A DNA stretch of 64,000 bases from Humulus lupulus (lineage: Eukaryota; Streptophyta; Magnoliopsida; Rosales; Cannabaceae): positions 229,650,360 to 229,714,359 of the forward strand of contig NC_084793.1 in NCBI RefSeq assembly GCF_963169125.1, written 5' to 3'. Made by a program: the position numbers and the translations under genes. Positions 22,915-33,771 of this stretch are shown here, one piece after another. How positions within the stretch are numbered: position 1 is the stretch's first letter; every line of letters begins with the position of its first letter. A model generated the notes under the pieces. The model was not told the origin of the DNA and did no database searches. It saw only the letters and a list, made by a program, of their open reading frames with translations.

Positions 22915-23535
22915 AGCCCAGGCCTCCTTAGCCCAGGCCTCATGGAAGGTCTTCGTAGATGGCTCGTCTAACGAGAACGGCTCCGGGGCTGGAATCATAT
23001 TGATATCCCCGGAAGGACATTGATTCCACTCGGCGTTACGATTCGGATTCAAAGCGTCCAACAACGAGGCTGAATACGAAGATTTACTGGATGGACTAAG
23101 GGTGGCCCAAGAGCTGAAGGCCAACTCCGTCCAGTGTTACAACGATTCCCAGCTCGTGGTAAACCAAGTGTTAGGGGAATACCAAGCACGAGGAACCAAG
23201 ATGGCTGCTTACCTGGCCAAGGTAAAGAAAGAACTATCCGCATTCGAGCGCGGATCAATCGAGCAGATACCTCGGGAATAGAATGCCAACGCGGACGCCC
23301 TGGCAAAACTCGCTACCTCTGGGGAGACGGAGACTTTAGGGCTGGTGCCGATAGAGTTCTTAGAAAGACCAAGCATAGAGGAAGTCGGGGCGGAGGTCGA
23401 GATGATCAACGCCAGACCGACCTGGGTGACCCCCATCCTCGAGTATCTCACAGCAGGAAAGTTACCCGAGGAGCGAAATGACGCAAGGCGGGTACTTTAC
23501 CAGGCTCCAAGGTATACAGTGATAGATGGGATATA
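22915..23535 (+). pseudogene. Tat second (archaeal-type) RNase H domain
   Basis: A second RNase H fold starts with WKVFVDGSSNENGSGAG (catalytic Asp at about 22958), then NNEAEYEDLLDGL (Glu), YNDSQLVVNQVLGEY (Asp) and NANADALAKLA (Asp). TGA at 23021 (family Arg) and TAG at about 23279 (family Gln) break it. An extra RNase H between the RT-linked one and integrase is a known mark of the Tat group. A linker up to 23535 leads to integrase. Confidence 0.85.
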
Positions 23536-24659
23536 ATACCGGCGTGGACACTCTTTACCTCTCCTACGGTGTGTTCCGCCAAGCGAGGCGAAGACCATTT
23601 TACAGGAGGTGCACGAGGGTTTCTGCGGAGATTACACTGGGGGGCAAAGCCTGGCCCTGAACCTACTAAGGCAAGGTTATTATTGGCCAACTTTGTCAAA
23701 GGACTCGACCTCCTACGTCAAGAAGTGTGACAAGTGCCAGCGATTCACCACAGTTGCCCGGGCTCCCCCGGTTGAGCTGAAGATGATCACGTCCCCATGG
23801 CCGTTCGTGGTCTGGGGCATTGACCTGGTCGGTGCCCTCCCTACTAGAAAGGGAGGAGTTCGCTACGCGGTGGTGGCTATCGACTACTTCACCAAGTGGG
23901 CATAAGCAGAGCCCCTGGCGACGATCACTTCAAAGAGAGTCCTCGACTTCATAGTCAAGAGTATTATCTGCCGATTCGGGCTGCCAAAGAAGATTGTGTC
24001 GGATAATGGAACGCAATTCGATAGCGATCTCTTCACCGAATTCTGCGAGAGGCACGACATTGTGAAAAGCTTATCCTCTGTGGCCTATCCCCAAGCCAAT
24101 GGGCAGGTCGAGGCTATCAATAAGACACTAAAGGCAAGCCTTAAGAGAAAGACTGGATGAAGCCAAGGGAGTCTGGCCCGAACAGCTCCCCCAGGTACTG
24201 TGGGCATACCGGACCTCACATCGAACTTCGACGGGTCATACTCCTTTCTCCCTAGCTTTCGGAAGTGAGGCAGTCCTTCCTGTCGAAATAAAGGTAGCCT
24301 CACATAGAGTCCAGGCATTTGACCAGGACCGGAATGACGAATTGATCTGCACGTCCCTCGACCTAATTGACGAAAAACGAGAGGATTCACAACTGCAACT
24401 CGCACATTATCAATTAAAGGTCACTCGTTATTTCAACTCAAAGGTCAAGAAACGCGTCTTTAGCGTTGGCGACCTGGTGCTCAAGAGAGTCTTCCTAGCC
24501 AGCAAGGATCCCAAGGACGGAGTGTTGGGACCCAATTGGGAAGGGCCCTATCAAATAACCGAGGTCGTGAAAGGAGGAACCTATAAGCTAACTCGGCTTA
24601 GTGGAGAAGCGGTCCCACGGACTTGGAACACTATACACTTGAAGAAATATTATCAATAA
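23536..24659 (+). pseudogene. Tat integrase (broken)
   Basis: The zinc-binding N-terminus shows HEGFCGDYTGGQS...CDKCQRF, with Tyr where relatives have the second His. The catalytic core has WGIDLVGALP (Asp), SDNGTQFDSD (Asp) and YPQANGQVEAINKTLK (Glu). TAA at 23903 and frameshifts between about 24150 and 24340 break it. The C-terminal part (24342-24659) is open and contains NSKVKKRVFSVGDLVLKRVF and GPYQITEVVKGGTYKL, the usual end of gypsy integrases. The frame ends with TAA at 24657. Confidence 0.85.
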
Positions 24660-25300
24660 TATCTTTGTAAGGCTCAATTGGAAAAGCCATCTTTTGTTTA
24701 TTAAGTCATAACAGTTATCTTTTACACTATTGTATATGTTTGTGGGTGTAAACTCAAGTAACCATGAAAGACCCTTTCCTAATTACTTGGGGGGCATATA
24801 CCCTGGATATAACCAGGTCCTAAAACTTAGAAGTTAGTTCAAATTGATTGATCGATGTTTTTCTTAAAAAGCACGAGATATCGATAGGATTGACGCGAAC
24901 TAAGTTTTCAAATCAATACCGTGGATATAACCAGGTCCCAAAACTTAGAAGTTAGTTCAAATTGATTGATCGATGTTTTTCTTAAAAAGCACTAGATATC
25001 GATAAAGGATTGACGCGAACAAAGTTTTCAAATTAATATCCTAGATACAACCAGGTCCTAAGTCTTAGAAGTTGGTTCAAATTGATTAACAGATGTTTTT
25101 TCCTAAAAAGCATAGGATGTCAATCACAACACCAACAGGAACTAAGTTCTCACCAAATGCATTGAAGAGGAGTAACAGTAAGGTCGAGACAAAAATATAT
25201 AAATATATTAAATAAATATAAGGAAATCAATTGTTTCGAGGATAAAAAACCTCATAATATAAAGTTACAAATGAAAATAAAAGAGAAAGGAGCAAAAATC
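24660..25300 (+). repeat. Tat 3-prime untranslated region with about 119-bp tandem repeats
   Basis: Three head-to-tail units start at 24801, 24919 and 25039. Each has the core AACCAGGTCC, then TTAGAAGTTAGTTCAAATTG and CGATGTTTTTC. The third unit is more diverged and fades out near 25150. No gene is present; the rest up to 25300 is AT-rich. Tat-group elements are known for long, variable 3' regions that can seed satellite repeats. Confidence 0.85.
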
Positions 25301-25911
25301 CTAAGCCCCGCCAGGCTGCTCCGATGAAGTCACCCCCTCGGCATACTGCTCGGTTGCAGTGGAAGTCTCCCTGGTCTCGGAGGGCGCCTCTTGTTGAAGG
25401 CGAGCTTTGAACTTCTCCAAGAAGGACTCCCACACCTCCGGCCCCAGGAAGGAGAAGTCACCATCCGGGTTGAAGGCCCAGCAATGGTACAGCATGGTCT
25501 CCATGGAGGACCTGGAGGATGCCCTCTCCGCCACAAGGGTAGCCTTGGCTTCTCAAGTTCCACCTTCGCGGCGCCCAGGGCGACCTTGGTAGCCTTGGCC
25601 TCCAGCAGCTTGGTCCGAGATGCCTCCAACTCGGCCTGCGCAGTCGCCAGGGCGGCTTTAGCATCCTGCTCCTGTTGCTGAGCGGACGCGAGGGGCGGCC
25701 TGGGCAGCCTGGTGCTCGCCCCTGATCTTGTCAATCCTGGCCTTGGACCGAGATATGCTCCGGTGGAGAGCCAGAGCCGCCTGCAAGACGAAACGACGGC
25801 TGAAGATAGGCTAGGCCATTTAATGCTGTTCTCGGAAGACAGATCGTCACCAACCACGATGCTCCACGTATCCGACACCAGCGTAATGGGCGGGATATGA
25901 AGAGTCCCCAA
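25301..25911 (-). pseudogene. Antisense reading frame in the Tat 3-prime region, coiled-coil protein (one frameshift)
   Basis: On the strand opposite to gag-pol, a frame (25330-25911) encodes an Ala-, Glu- and Lys-rich coiled-coil-like stretch with AKAALATAQAELEASRTKLL. Near 25548 one G appears missing; in the next frame the same protein continues (25301-25534) with LYHCWAFNPDGDFSFLG and VWESFLEKFKARLQQE and ends in TAG. A short conserved C-terminal block after a coiled coil suggests a once-real protein. Antisense genes in this position are known from Tat relatives such as Grande; their role is unknown. The true N-terminus is unclear because the part above 25720 may also be shifted. Confidence 0.6.
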
Positions 25912-25981
25912 GGAAACCTAAAAGCCCCCACTGTGGCCACAGATGACGTCATATGCCACGAGCAGGGGCTTGGGAGGAAAA

Positions 25982-26732
25982 TGTACGCCCTAAATATCCA
26001 CGGGTTATTAGCGAGCTGGAAATGGGCATAATCCTATCAGCCACGTGGAAGCTCCTACCCGGAGCTGCTGTCACAAATCTCTACCTCTTTAGCTCGAGGT
26101 AGCCTATGGTTTAGTAAGAATACTCAGGGATCGGGTCAGCAGCGTTGACACCACGAGATGAGACTACATCAAGCTCGGGATACGAGCTTGAGCTAACACG
26201 TCTGACCCTTTATAAAGTCAACCACGCAATGTAAACGTGCGCATATCAGACATCACGTGTCTGCTCCATTTCTGAAATCTCAGACACGCAGCTTAAACGT
26301 GCGTGTTCAGGCACCCCACGACTGGTTTGGGCCATGCGGCCCATTATCCCCCTTACCTATTGATTAGACCACACTTCATTGTCAGGTTTTAGGAATTAAT
26401 CATGAATGTCACAGAATTGACATGATGGGTAAGAAGGTCACAGGATGACCCCCTTTGCCAACACTTAGGTGTCCTCTCCCTATAAATATGGAGACCCTGG
26501 GTGTTGCAAAGGGTTGGCTTCTAATTTGTAAAGAAATACCCTGTAAGGAATATCAAAGATATATCAATAATATTGGCTGGTGGACTAAAAGGATTTTAAC
26601 ATTTGAACCACCTAAAAAAGTATTCGAGTTATAATCTTCATTTGAGATCATTCATCTATTACGGTTCATCATTTAGCACTAATCCCTCTCCTTATTCATA
26701 TAATTATATGTTGCTGAAGAACCGCGCCAACA
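25982..26732 (+). repeat. 3-prime LTR of the Tat element
   Basis: It begins TGTACGCCCTAAATATCCA after the purine tract GGGCTTGGGAGGAAAA (25965-25981 region) and ends CGCGCCAACA. Its length equals that of the 5' LTR, and a TATA box is at 26481-26488. Right of it begins unique AT-rich DNA. Confidence 0.9.
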
Positions 26733-28419
26733 TCAAAGTTTCAAAATTAGATGGTCAATGTTATAATGATTATAATTAAGGAGTACTAGTGAAATTATCT
26801 GATATTATTTCTATTTTTATTCCATTTATTCTCAGTTTAACTTAATCACCAAGTTTAATCCTAAGTATGTTAATTTGAATAATAAAAAATGGCCATCTTC
26901 ACATGTTTTTAGTCATTTTTTTAAGAAAAAAAGATAAAAATAAATCATCACTTAAAATTTATTAATATATTTATTTTTTATATAAATAATCTATAAGATT
27001 GATTAAACTTAAAATTTAAAATAAATAAAATCCAAAATAAAAAAATATATTTATTTATTTTTTGGATTTTATTTATTTAATTTTAGATTTTATTAATTAA
27101 TTTTCTTGATATTTTACAAAATATTATTAATATATCAATGCATAAAAACATCAGTTATAGTAGTTTATATATTTTTTTGGATTATTGATGTATTTTATAA
27201 ATTATATTTATAATAGAATATAAATATTTATAATACATGTGGTAAAGCTTGAAGAACTCAAGTGCTGTTTTCACATAATTTTTTTAGAAGTACATGATTA
27301 TACTTTGTAATAGACTTAAACAGAAGAAGCCAATGTGGTAATTTATCTTTAATTTCTTCTATTTCTTTTTAAGTGTGTCTTTTCCTTTTTTTTTATTGGA
27401 GTAATTTAGAATAAATGAATAAATACTTTTTTCAAATCCAAGTATTTACATACAGCATTAGCCAATTTATAATATACAAGATTCATGATCCCCTGCCTTT
27501 ATCAACAAACTAAAAAAAGTACTTTAAAATTAATTATAACAAAAAGAACTTTAGAATTGCTTAAGAATGAAGACATGTTCTGTGTTCCTATCACATACAC
27601 GTCCAACTATAGGTTTTTGCTTTCCACTTTTAACAATGCGCAAATGTGTAATATTATATAAATATATATTTTTTTAAAATTCCAATTTTCTTTTTTAAGG
27701 CCTATAAAGTATGTAATAAGAAGAACAAAGAAACACACAACAGTAGATGAAAATGACAATTTAATTTAGGAAGTTGCTTTATTGCTAGTCAAAAAAGAAT
27801 CCTTTGAAATCATTAAAAGACATAGATTTGAAGCTTAGTTTGGTTAAAGGTCAACTACTTAAACGGTAGCAAACTTCATTACAAAACTCATAAAATAAAA
27901 TAAAAAAAGCGGCAGCTAAATTATTAATAAAATTAAGAACCAAATATGCCATGCCAATGCCAGTGCCTATCTCAATTGGGTTGACTTTGACCTGCCCAGA
28001 TGGCCTGCAAACTCATTGCTGTTCCAAATCTTCAAGCCAAGCCAAAACAGGAAAATACAAATCTCATAGCTGATTTTTTTTCCTTTCCAATCTATTATTA
28101 TTTTGGTAATAAAGGAACTGTTTTAAGTCTTTTTTTTTTATTCTTTTTCAAAACAAATGTTACAAAAATCTTCCCAAAAAAAAAACTCACTCCAGTCATG
28201 CCAACTTATGAGAATTAAGAGAAAATATTTCTTTGAATAGAATTATACATAAACTGTCTGCTAAAATATTGTAATAGTACTTGTAATATTATACCTTTTG
28301 ATCATATGTTGTAGTACATATATCATGTCAATGGAAGAAACTTCAAAAACAAACAATCAAACTTAATGTAAATATGATCAGATCATCAGAGCTAAGTAAA
28401 ACTCATGATGATGAAATCT
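26733..28419. other. AT-rich intergenic DNA downstream of NF-YB
   Basis: I see no gene here. It holds a 19-base inverted repeat (27019-27037 and 27060-27078) and several poly-A and poly-T runs. The last few hundred bases next to 28419 should contain the 3' untranslated region of the NF-YB gene, but I see no clear AATAAA signal on the minus strand. Confidence 0.6.
27019..27078. repeat. Perfect 19-bp inverted repeat (hairpin)
   Basis: AAATAAATAAAATCCAAAA at 27019-27037 has its exact reverse complement at 27060-27078, with a 22-base AT loop. The similarity extends imperfectly outwards. It could be a decayed miniature transposon or a chance AT-rich hairpin. Confidence 0.6.
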
Positions 28420-29109
28420 CTACCATCCAATATTCCCATGATGAAGCTGAGCAGCCACCACAGCCCTGTTTGGATTCCCATGACCACCACCACCAGTCTC
28501 ATGAATCCCACTCATATAGTTATCTCCATACCCAATATTAACCATTCCACTAATCTCTCCATTAGAGTTCTTGGGACCACCAATTGAGTAAAACCCACCA
28601 ACACTGAAATCCTGAAAATCAACCTTATTTGGAAAAGAGTTATAAGCAACCCTACTACTGCTACTACCATGGACCATTTCATGATTGGAGGTAGTAGTAG
28701 TGTGAGTAGGGGAGAGCTCTTCTTGCCTAACCATGGCCATGGAGTTCTTCTCTTCTTCAACTTCTCTATACTTGTTGAGATAAACTTTAAGGGGTCCAAC
28801 ATAGTTCTCAAACCCCAGAGTTGTCATGGCCCACAAGAGGTCATCTCCATTAATTGTCTTCCTTTTCTCTCTTTGGCACTTGTCTGAGGCTTCACCAGTT
28901 ATGAAGCTTATGAACTCAGAGACACATTCTTGGACAGTTTCTTTGGCTTCTTTTGAGATCTTGGCATTGGCAGGGAGTGACTTCTTCATGATTCTGCTAA
29001 CATTGGCTATTGGGAGAAACCTGTCATGCTCTTTGGAAGAGCTATCAGGTGATAATGGGCTTCCAATTGGGCTACCACTACTACTGGTTTGGTTCCTTTT
29101 GGCAGACAT
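28420..29109 (-). CDS. NF-YB: Nuclear transcription factor Y subunit B (NF-YB2/NF-YB3-like)
   Basis: The 229-residue protein is the histone-fold B subunit of the trimeric CCAAT-box binding factor NF-Y, acting in the nucleus with NF-YC and NF-YA. Residues about 29-118 are the conserved core: [20 protein letters not shown] (DNA contact), [20 protein letters not shown] and [20 protein letters not shown]. Lys at residue 53, where LEC1-type proteins have Asp, places it in the non-LEC1 class; the core resembles the NF-YB2/3 group known from flowering-time control, so that role is only inferred. The N-terminus is Ser-rich, the C-terminus Gly-, His- and Asn-rich and not conserved. It has no introns. 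The start is the first ATG, right after a CA-rich leader. It is the only intact host gene in the window. Confidence 0.95.
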   Translation of the reverse strand: MSAKRNQTSSSGSPIGSPLSPDSSSKEHDRFLPIANVSRIMKKSLPANAKISKEAKETVQECVSEFISFITGEASDKCQREKRKTINGDDLLWAMTTLGFENYVGPLKVYLNKYREVEEEKNSMAMVRQEELSPTHTTTTSNHEMVHGSSSSRVAYNSFPNKVDFQDFSVGGFYSIGGPKNSNGEISGMVNIGYGDNYMSGIHETGGGGHGNPNRAVVAAQLHHGNIGW

Positions 29110-29129
29110 TTTTTCTTTTTTTTTTTGGT

Positions 29130-29148
29130 GGGGGGGGGGGGGGGGGGG
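29130..29148 (-). repeat. C19 homopolymer in the NF-YB 5-prime leader
   Basis: Nineteen consecutive G on the plus strand (C on the gene strand) lie 21-39 bases upstream of the NF-YB start codon, followed towards the ATG by an A-rich run. Such a tract is unstable in replication and in sequencing, so its exact length is doubtful. Confidence 0.85.
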
Positions 29149-29260
29149 AGGGGAAGAGAGGAATGGAATGGAATGAAAATGAAGGTAAAGAAGAGATCTT
29201 TTAGTTTACTTATTGGTAAAGTAGGTGTGTTTTTTGGAATCTTAGATGAGGGGGTTTGGG

Positions 29261-29267
29261 TTTATAT
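29261..29267 (-). promoter_or_regulatory. Possible TATA box of NF-YB
   Basis: ATATAAA on the minus strand lies about 155 bases upstream of the NF-YB start codon, which would give a leader of roughly 120 bases including a CT-rich stretch and the C tract. The surrounding DNA is AT-rich, so chance occurrence cannot be excluded. Confidence 0.4.
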
Positions 29268-30099
29268 GCTTGGAGAAGTTATGAGAAAAAGAAGAAATAT
29301 AATAAAATAATATTAATAATAAAAAAGTGGCAAGGCGGTTTGATGTGTACCTATAAAAAAATGAAAATAAAACAAAACCAAACAAGCACTTGATAGTGAT
29401 TAGAACAATTACAAAGGATGTAGTGGAATCTTTTTTGAGGTGGAGAAAATTTGATTAATATATTTTTATATATTTTAGTGTGGGTTTGTTTGTATATTTT
29501 CTTAATTACTATGGCACCAAAGTGAATAGAAGTGGGATATTAAAGGATGAACCTATCAATCTCTTTTCAAAATCTTTTGTTTTCTCTCTATTTTGACTAC
29601 TCTCGAGAGTGAGATCCTTAAAGAGCTCCGGGCTAATTATAGGGGAATTTGGTATTGTTAAAACATTTCAATTGTTGCAGTTCAGATGACTCATAAGCAT
29701 TCCATCACTTAACTCCTACTACAAATATATACATTTTCTCAGTCAATATTACTCTGCTTTCAAGCAAAGCTAATATGACCTTTCTAGTATATTTTTTTTA
29801 AGCTAAGTTTCAACCCAAAAATTAAAATTAAGATTATCATGACCAGAGGCTAAAACTATATTCAGAGTTTTTATAACCATGCATGTTCCTTTGCATGCTT
29901 TATTCTTCTGGCTAGCTTCTAGAGATAGTAGGAATCACTAATAGCCACGAAAAATATTACTTTGAACAGCATAGAGCAGAGCAGGCCCCATTTAACTAAA
30001 GTAAAGTTTTTTACTCCACCAGTATACCGATTTGACATATCCATGGAAGCTAGCAGCTATATATATCCTGATTCTCTCAAGTCTTCAAATATATACATG

Positions 30100-30100
<1 letters not shown>

Positions 30101-30134
<34 letters not shown>
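30101..30134. repeat. Microsatellite (TA)n(GA)n
   Basis: An alternating TA run passes directly into an alternating AG run of about ten repeats. It is a compound dinucleotide repeat about 1 kb upstream of NF-YB. Confidence 0.95.
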
Positions 30135-30141
<7 letters not shown>

Positions 30142-30394
30142 TTTTGTTGAGTGATTCGTTTTTTTTTTTTTTGGAGGATTTTTTAAATTTCAATGCTAGG
30201 CTGAACTCATACCAATGAACATGGTATCTATTCAGGTCTATAAAAAGGGATATTTTTGTGTGTAACTATATATATGTTATAAACAAAAGGAGATAGGCAT
30301 GCAATGAGACTAGCTATAATGCTCTCTTTCCTCTTTCTGTGGTTTCTTTTGTCTCTCTAAGATTCTCTTGATCACATCCATGTTTGTGAAAGAG

Positions 30395-30433
<39 letters not shown>
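30395..30433. repeat. Microsatellite (TA)n(TG)n
   Basis: About eleven TA repeats pass into about eight TG repeats. A shorter repeat of the same kind lies at 51042-51067. Confidence 0.95.
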
Positions 30434-31284
30434 TTGCCACTGTCTAATGGCAAGTGGACATGTAGTTTACTTTTGTTTGGTTAAGAAAGGTAAAAGGAAA
30501 ATGTTAACCAACATCATTTGTAGTGTTAGGTGCTATGTTCATGTTTAAATTAATTTGTAATGAGTTAGGACTTTATATATTTATGTGTATAAACAGAATG
30601 TTTCATTGTCTAATCCATTGAATTGATGCATATATACTTGCTTACACAAATGTAAAACAACTTTAATTTGTGTGTATTTCAGACGTGATATTAGAAAAAT
30701 GGAAACGAAAACAAAATCTTACTTTAACTGATTTTCTATCCTGTTAAAATAAATTATTAAATTACATTTATAATTAAGTTTAAAGCTCTTTCCAACTATA
30801 TAAAATATAACACTAAATTACTCTCTAAAGATTACTTTTGTTTTTGGATTAATAAATTTCTAGAAGTGATGAATTATGTTGATTTATTGTGTTTTCCCTG
30901 CTTATGTATTCTTTCTCAAAACCGAATATGCCTATATATATTCTGATTATTTTAATTACGGTTATATATGTATGTACTATGTAGTAGGTTGTACCAATGA
31001 TGCTAATTATAGACTGATGATAATAAAGTATTATTAATGCATTTAGCAATGGTCTTGGAGCAATGCCTAGCTTGTGAAGCTAAGTAGATCTAACACGGCC
31101 ATTAAATATTTTCATTGAATTAATACGAAAAATATTTAAGATTATTAATAAATTAATGTATCCTTACATCTACTTTGGTAGCATATATGATGAGATCAAG
31201 TTGATTTTCTTATTCACACATTATGAAAATGACAATTTAATATTTAGCCACACTTTTAGAACATTGAGTGATACATAATTGTAA

Positions 31285-31447
31285 AGTATTGTATTTGTGT
31301 ATTGCATTTTGTGTATTGATATAATCTCATGGCTTTATGCATGTACAGTAGTGGTAGAAAAGGGAAAGCAATAAAAGCAGATTACACAATCCCTATAATC
31401 AGGGAATGACAATAAATGTGAATATCCTATAGTTGACCCAAAGATCA
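31285..31447 (-). repeat. 3-prime LTR of the Ale element
   Basis: It matches 42568-42727 almost throughout, including CTCATGGCTTTATGCATGTA. On the minus strand it starts TGATCTTTGGGTCAACTATA, preceded by a purine-rich stretch containing GCGGGGGCATATTGGGAAA. Confidence 0.85.
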
Positions 31448-31591
31448 TGGAGGAGATTTCCCAATATGCCCCCGCAAGCTAGGGGTTGCGGAGCGAACAC
31501 CAAGCTTGAGACAATGTTGGAGAAAAATGGGCTTGAGGAGGGACTTGGTAAGAGAGTCAGCCAACTGATCAGAGGATGAGACATAAGCCAC

Positions 31592-32630
31592 TCACAGTTG
31601 ACGCTTAAGAACCTGATCACGAACAAAGTGATAGTCAAGTGCAATGTGTATCATGCATGAGTGAAACACAGGATTAGCAGCAAGATAGGTGGCACCAAGA
31701 TTATCACAGTAGATGGTTGGAGGATCTGGAGGTTTGAGTTGAAGCTCTTGAAGAAGATGTTGAATCCAATTGAGTTCAGCAGCAGTAGATGCAATAGCTT
31801 TGTATCCAGCCTCAGTTGACGAAGGAGCAATTGTTTGTTGTTTCTTGGAGCTCCAGCTAATAGGATTAGGGCCAAGAAATGTGACATAAGAAGAGGTTGA
31901 AAAACAGTTGTCAAGGTCACCAGCCCAGACTACATCAGAGAATGCATGAAGGGAGAGAGGTGCAAACCGATGCAAAAATAAACCATGAGAGATGGTGCGA
32001 CTAAGGTAACGAAGCACTCATTTCATAGCACGCCAATGAAGCTCAGTAGGACGATACATAAATTGTGATAGTTTGTTAATGGGGAAGCATATGTCTGGTC
32101 GAGTGAGAGACAAATATTGAAAAGCTCCAACAGTCTGACAGAAGGGTTCAGCAATGATAGGAGAGCTAGAACCATGTATAGAGAGAGACTTTGTGGTAGA
32201 CAGAGGAGTGGAGACCAGTTTGCAATTGAGCATGTTGTTTTTGTTGAGGAGATCTCGAATGTATTTATGTTGAGAGAGGAATAAGCCAGATGGTGTGGAG
32301 TGAGCTTCAATACCAAGGAAGTAATGTAGATCACCAAGGTCTTTAAGAGAGAAGTGAGTAGCCAACCATTGTATAAAAGAAGTAACCAGAGCTGGAGACG
32401 TGCCTGTGATAATGATATCATCAACATACATAAGGAGATAAAGAGTGAGACCATGGCGATTGAGTATAAACAATGAAGTGTCTGTCCTGGAGTTTGTGAA
32501 CCCTTTAGCAACAAGAAATGTACTTAATTCCATATACCAGGCTCGCGGAGCTTGGCGAAGACCATAGATGGCCTTCCGTAGTTTGCAAACATGTGTGAGA
32601 TGATCAGAATGAATGAAACCCAGTGGTTGA
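31592..32630 (-). pseudogene. Ale RT C-terminal part and RNase H
   Basis: On the minus strand the RT continues after the nested insert with VCKLRKAIYGLRQAPRAW, then YVDDIIITG (catalytic box, intact), FSLKDLGDLHYFLGIEA and LTRPDICFPINKLSQFM. A stop at 32018-32020 separates this from the next frame, which has [31 protein letters not shown] and [19 protein letters not shown], the copia RNase H. The last part ends [15 protein letters not shown], short of the usual C-terminus because a stop follows at about 31592. It is a broken gene but easy to recognise. Confidence 0.9.
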
Positions 32631-33771
32631 TGTTATTTTATTTTATAATATAATGTAAAATTATATTATATTATAATATAATGTTTTAGATTAAATAGAT
32701 GTGACAAAGTGTGTCACATATTGTAACATATAATAGAGAGTTACAATATTTAGATATATGAGATATATCCAAATAATGTAACATATTTGGTATTACAAAT
32801 TTGTAACCTCCAAATATTACCCTTTATTGTGTAAATTATTGTTACACAATATTGAGATGAATTTCATAAAGACATATGTGATATGGCTGTTAGAGATATG
32901 ATTTTAACCCCAATAATGTGTTTTGGGAGTTACAAAATCATTTGGGAGAGTTTGGAAAAACAGCACATTTTTTTGTGCTGAAATTGGTCAGTGGCCGCGG
33001 CCTGTGGGACAGAGACCAGTGGTCGCAGCCACCATTGTCTCTGGCTGCGGCCACAGGCCAAAAAACTGACCAATTTTCAGGTTTTTCAATATTTGTTGAA
33101 CGGCTCAAAAAACTCAAATAACTCCCAAATCTCTTTTTTAATTTCATATTAATCCAATTAAACATTGGTAACAGCCATGGGGGTTGGTGGAATTTGAAAT
33201 TCAAAGGGTGTCTCTAAACTCTATAAATAGGAGCCTATAGCTCACTTGTAAGACACAACATTTCTATCCATTAGAGCACTTGGCTAGAATCACCTTGAGG
33301 CTTGATAATTCCATAAAGCATTTCCAAAATCTGAGAGAGATCCCTTAGTGCTTGAGTTAGGGGGAAATAAGATTTTGGACAAAGGTTTCAAACCTTATTC
33401 AAGTTGGTGATCCCCAACACTCTTCACTTTGGTTGTGTGAGTGAGAGTATCTTATTATTATTTTCTTGTTCTTATTTTCTTCTATTGTTTTTCTTCATAT
33501 CATTTTTGTTATATTTACTTGTATCTTTGCTTAAGAGTTGTAATCTCATCTACATCTTTCCTTTCACTACCTCAAGTTTATTTGTATCTTTTTGTCAAGA
33601 GTTGTATTTTCTATTTCAATCATCTTCTTCTTCTTTCTCTAATCTTATTTGTATTTTCAGTTATAGAGTTGTAACACTTTATTTAATCAATCCTTGTCTA
33701 TTGTAATATTTTGCATAGAGTTGTAATATTTTCTTACCATATCCATTGAGGCAATACATATTTTCCTAACA
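32631..33771 (+). repeat. 5-prime LTR of the Tork-like element
   Basis: The LTR is 1141 bases. It has an AT palindromic start, a GC-rich block (about 32980-33080) bounded by AAATTGGTCAGT and its inverse, and a TATA box at 33222-33229. It differs from the 3' LTR by scattered substitutions and lacks two short stretches present there (34 bases net). Confidence 0.95.
33222..33229 (+). promoter_or_regulatory. TATA box in the Tork-like LTR
   Basis: CTCTATAAATAGGAG is conserved in all LTR copies of this family that reach this point (38639-38646 and 52037-52044). It is the likely core promoter of the element. Confidence 0.65.

Larger units (their letters stand above)
7838..26732 (+). mobile_element. 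Tat-lineage Ty3/gypsy retrotransposon, split by a nested Tekay element
   Basis: Two 751-base direct repeats (7838-8588 and 25982-26732) flank gag, protease, RT, RNase H, a second RNase H and integrase in gypsy order. The second RNase H between RT-RNase H and integrase, the long 3' region with tandem repeats and the antisense frame identify the Tat group of plant gypsy elements. Without the nested insert it is about 9.2 kb. All genes carry stops or frameshifts, so it is not functional. No 5-base target duplication is visible (ATATC on the left, TCAAA on the right). Confidence 0.9.
29310..31284. other. Upstream region of NF-YB, no gene seen
   Basis: This AT-rich DNA probably holds the NF-YB promoter. 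It contains two compound microsatellites (30101-30134 and 30395-30433). Open frames here are short and low-complexity. Confidence 0.6.

Noticed and set aside
29010..29310. Gly-rich frames over the G tract on the plus strand
   Set aside because: They are antisense shadows of the NF-YB leader and its homopolymer tract.
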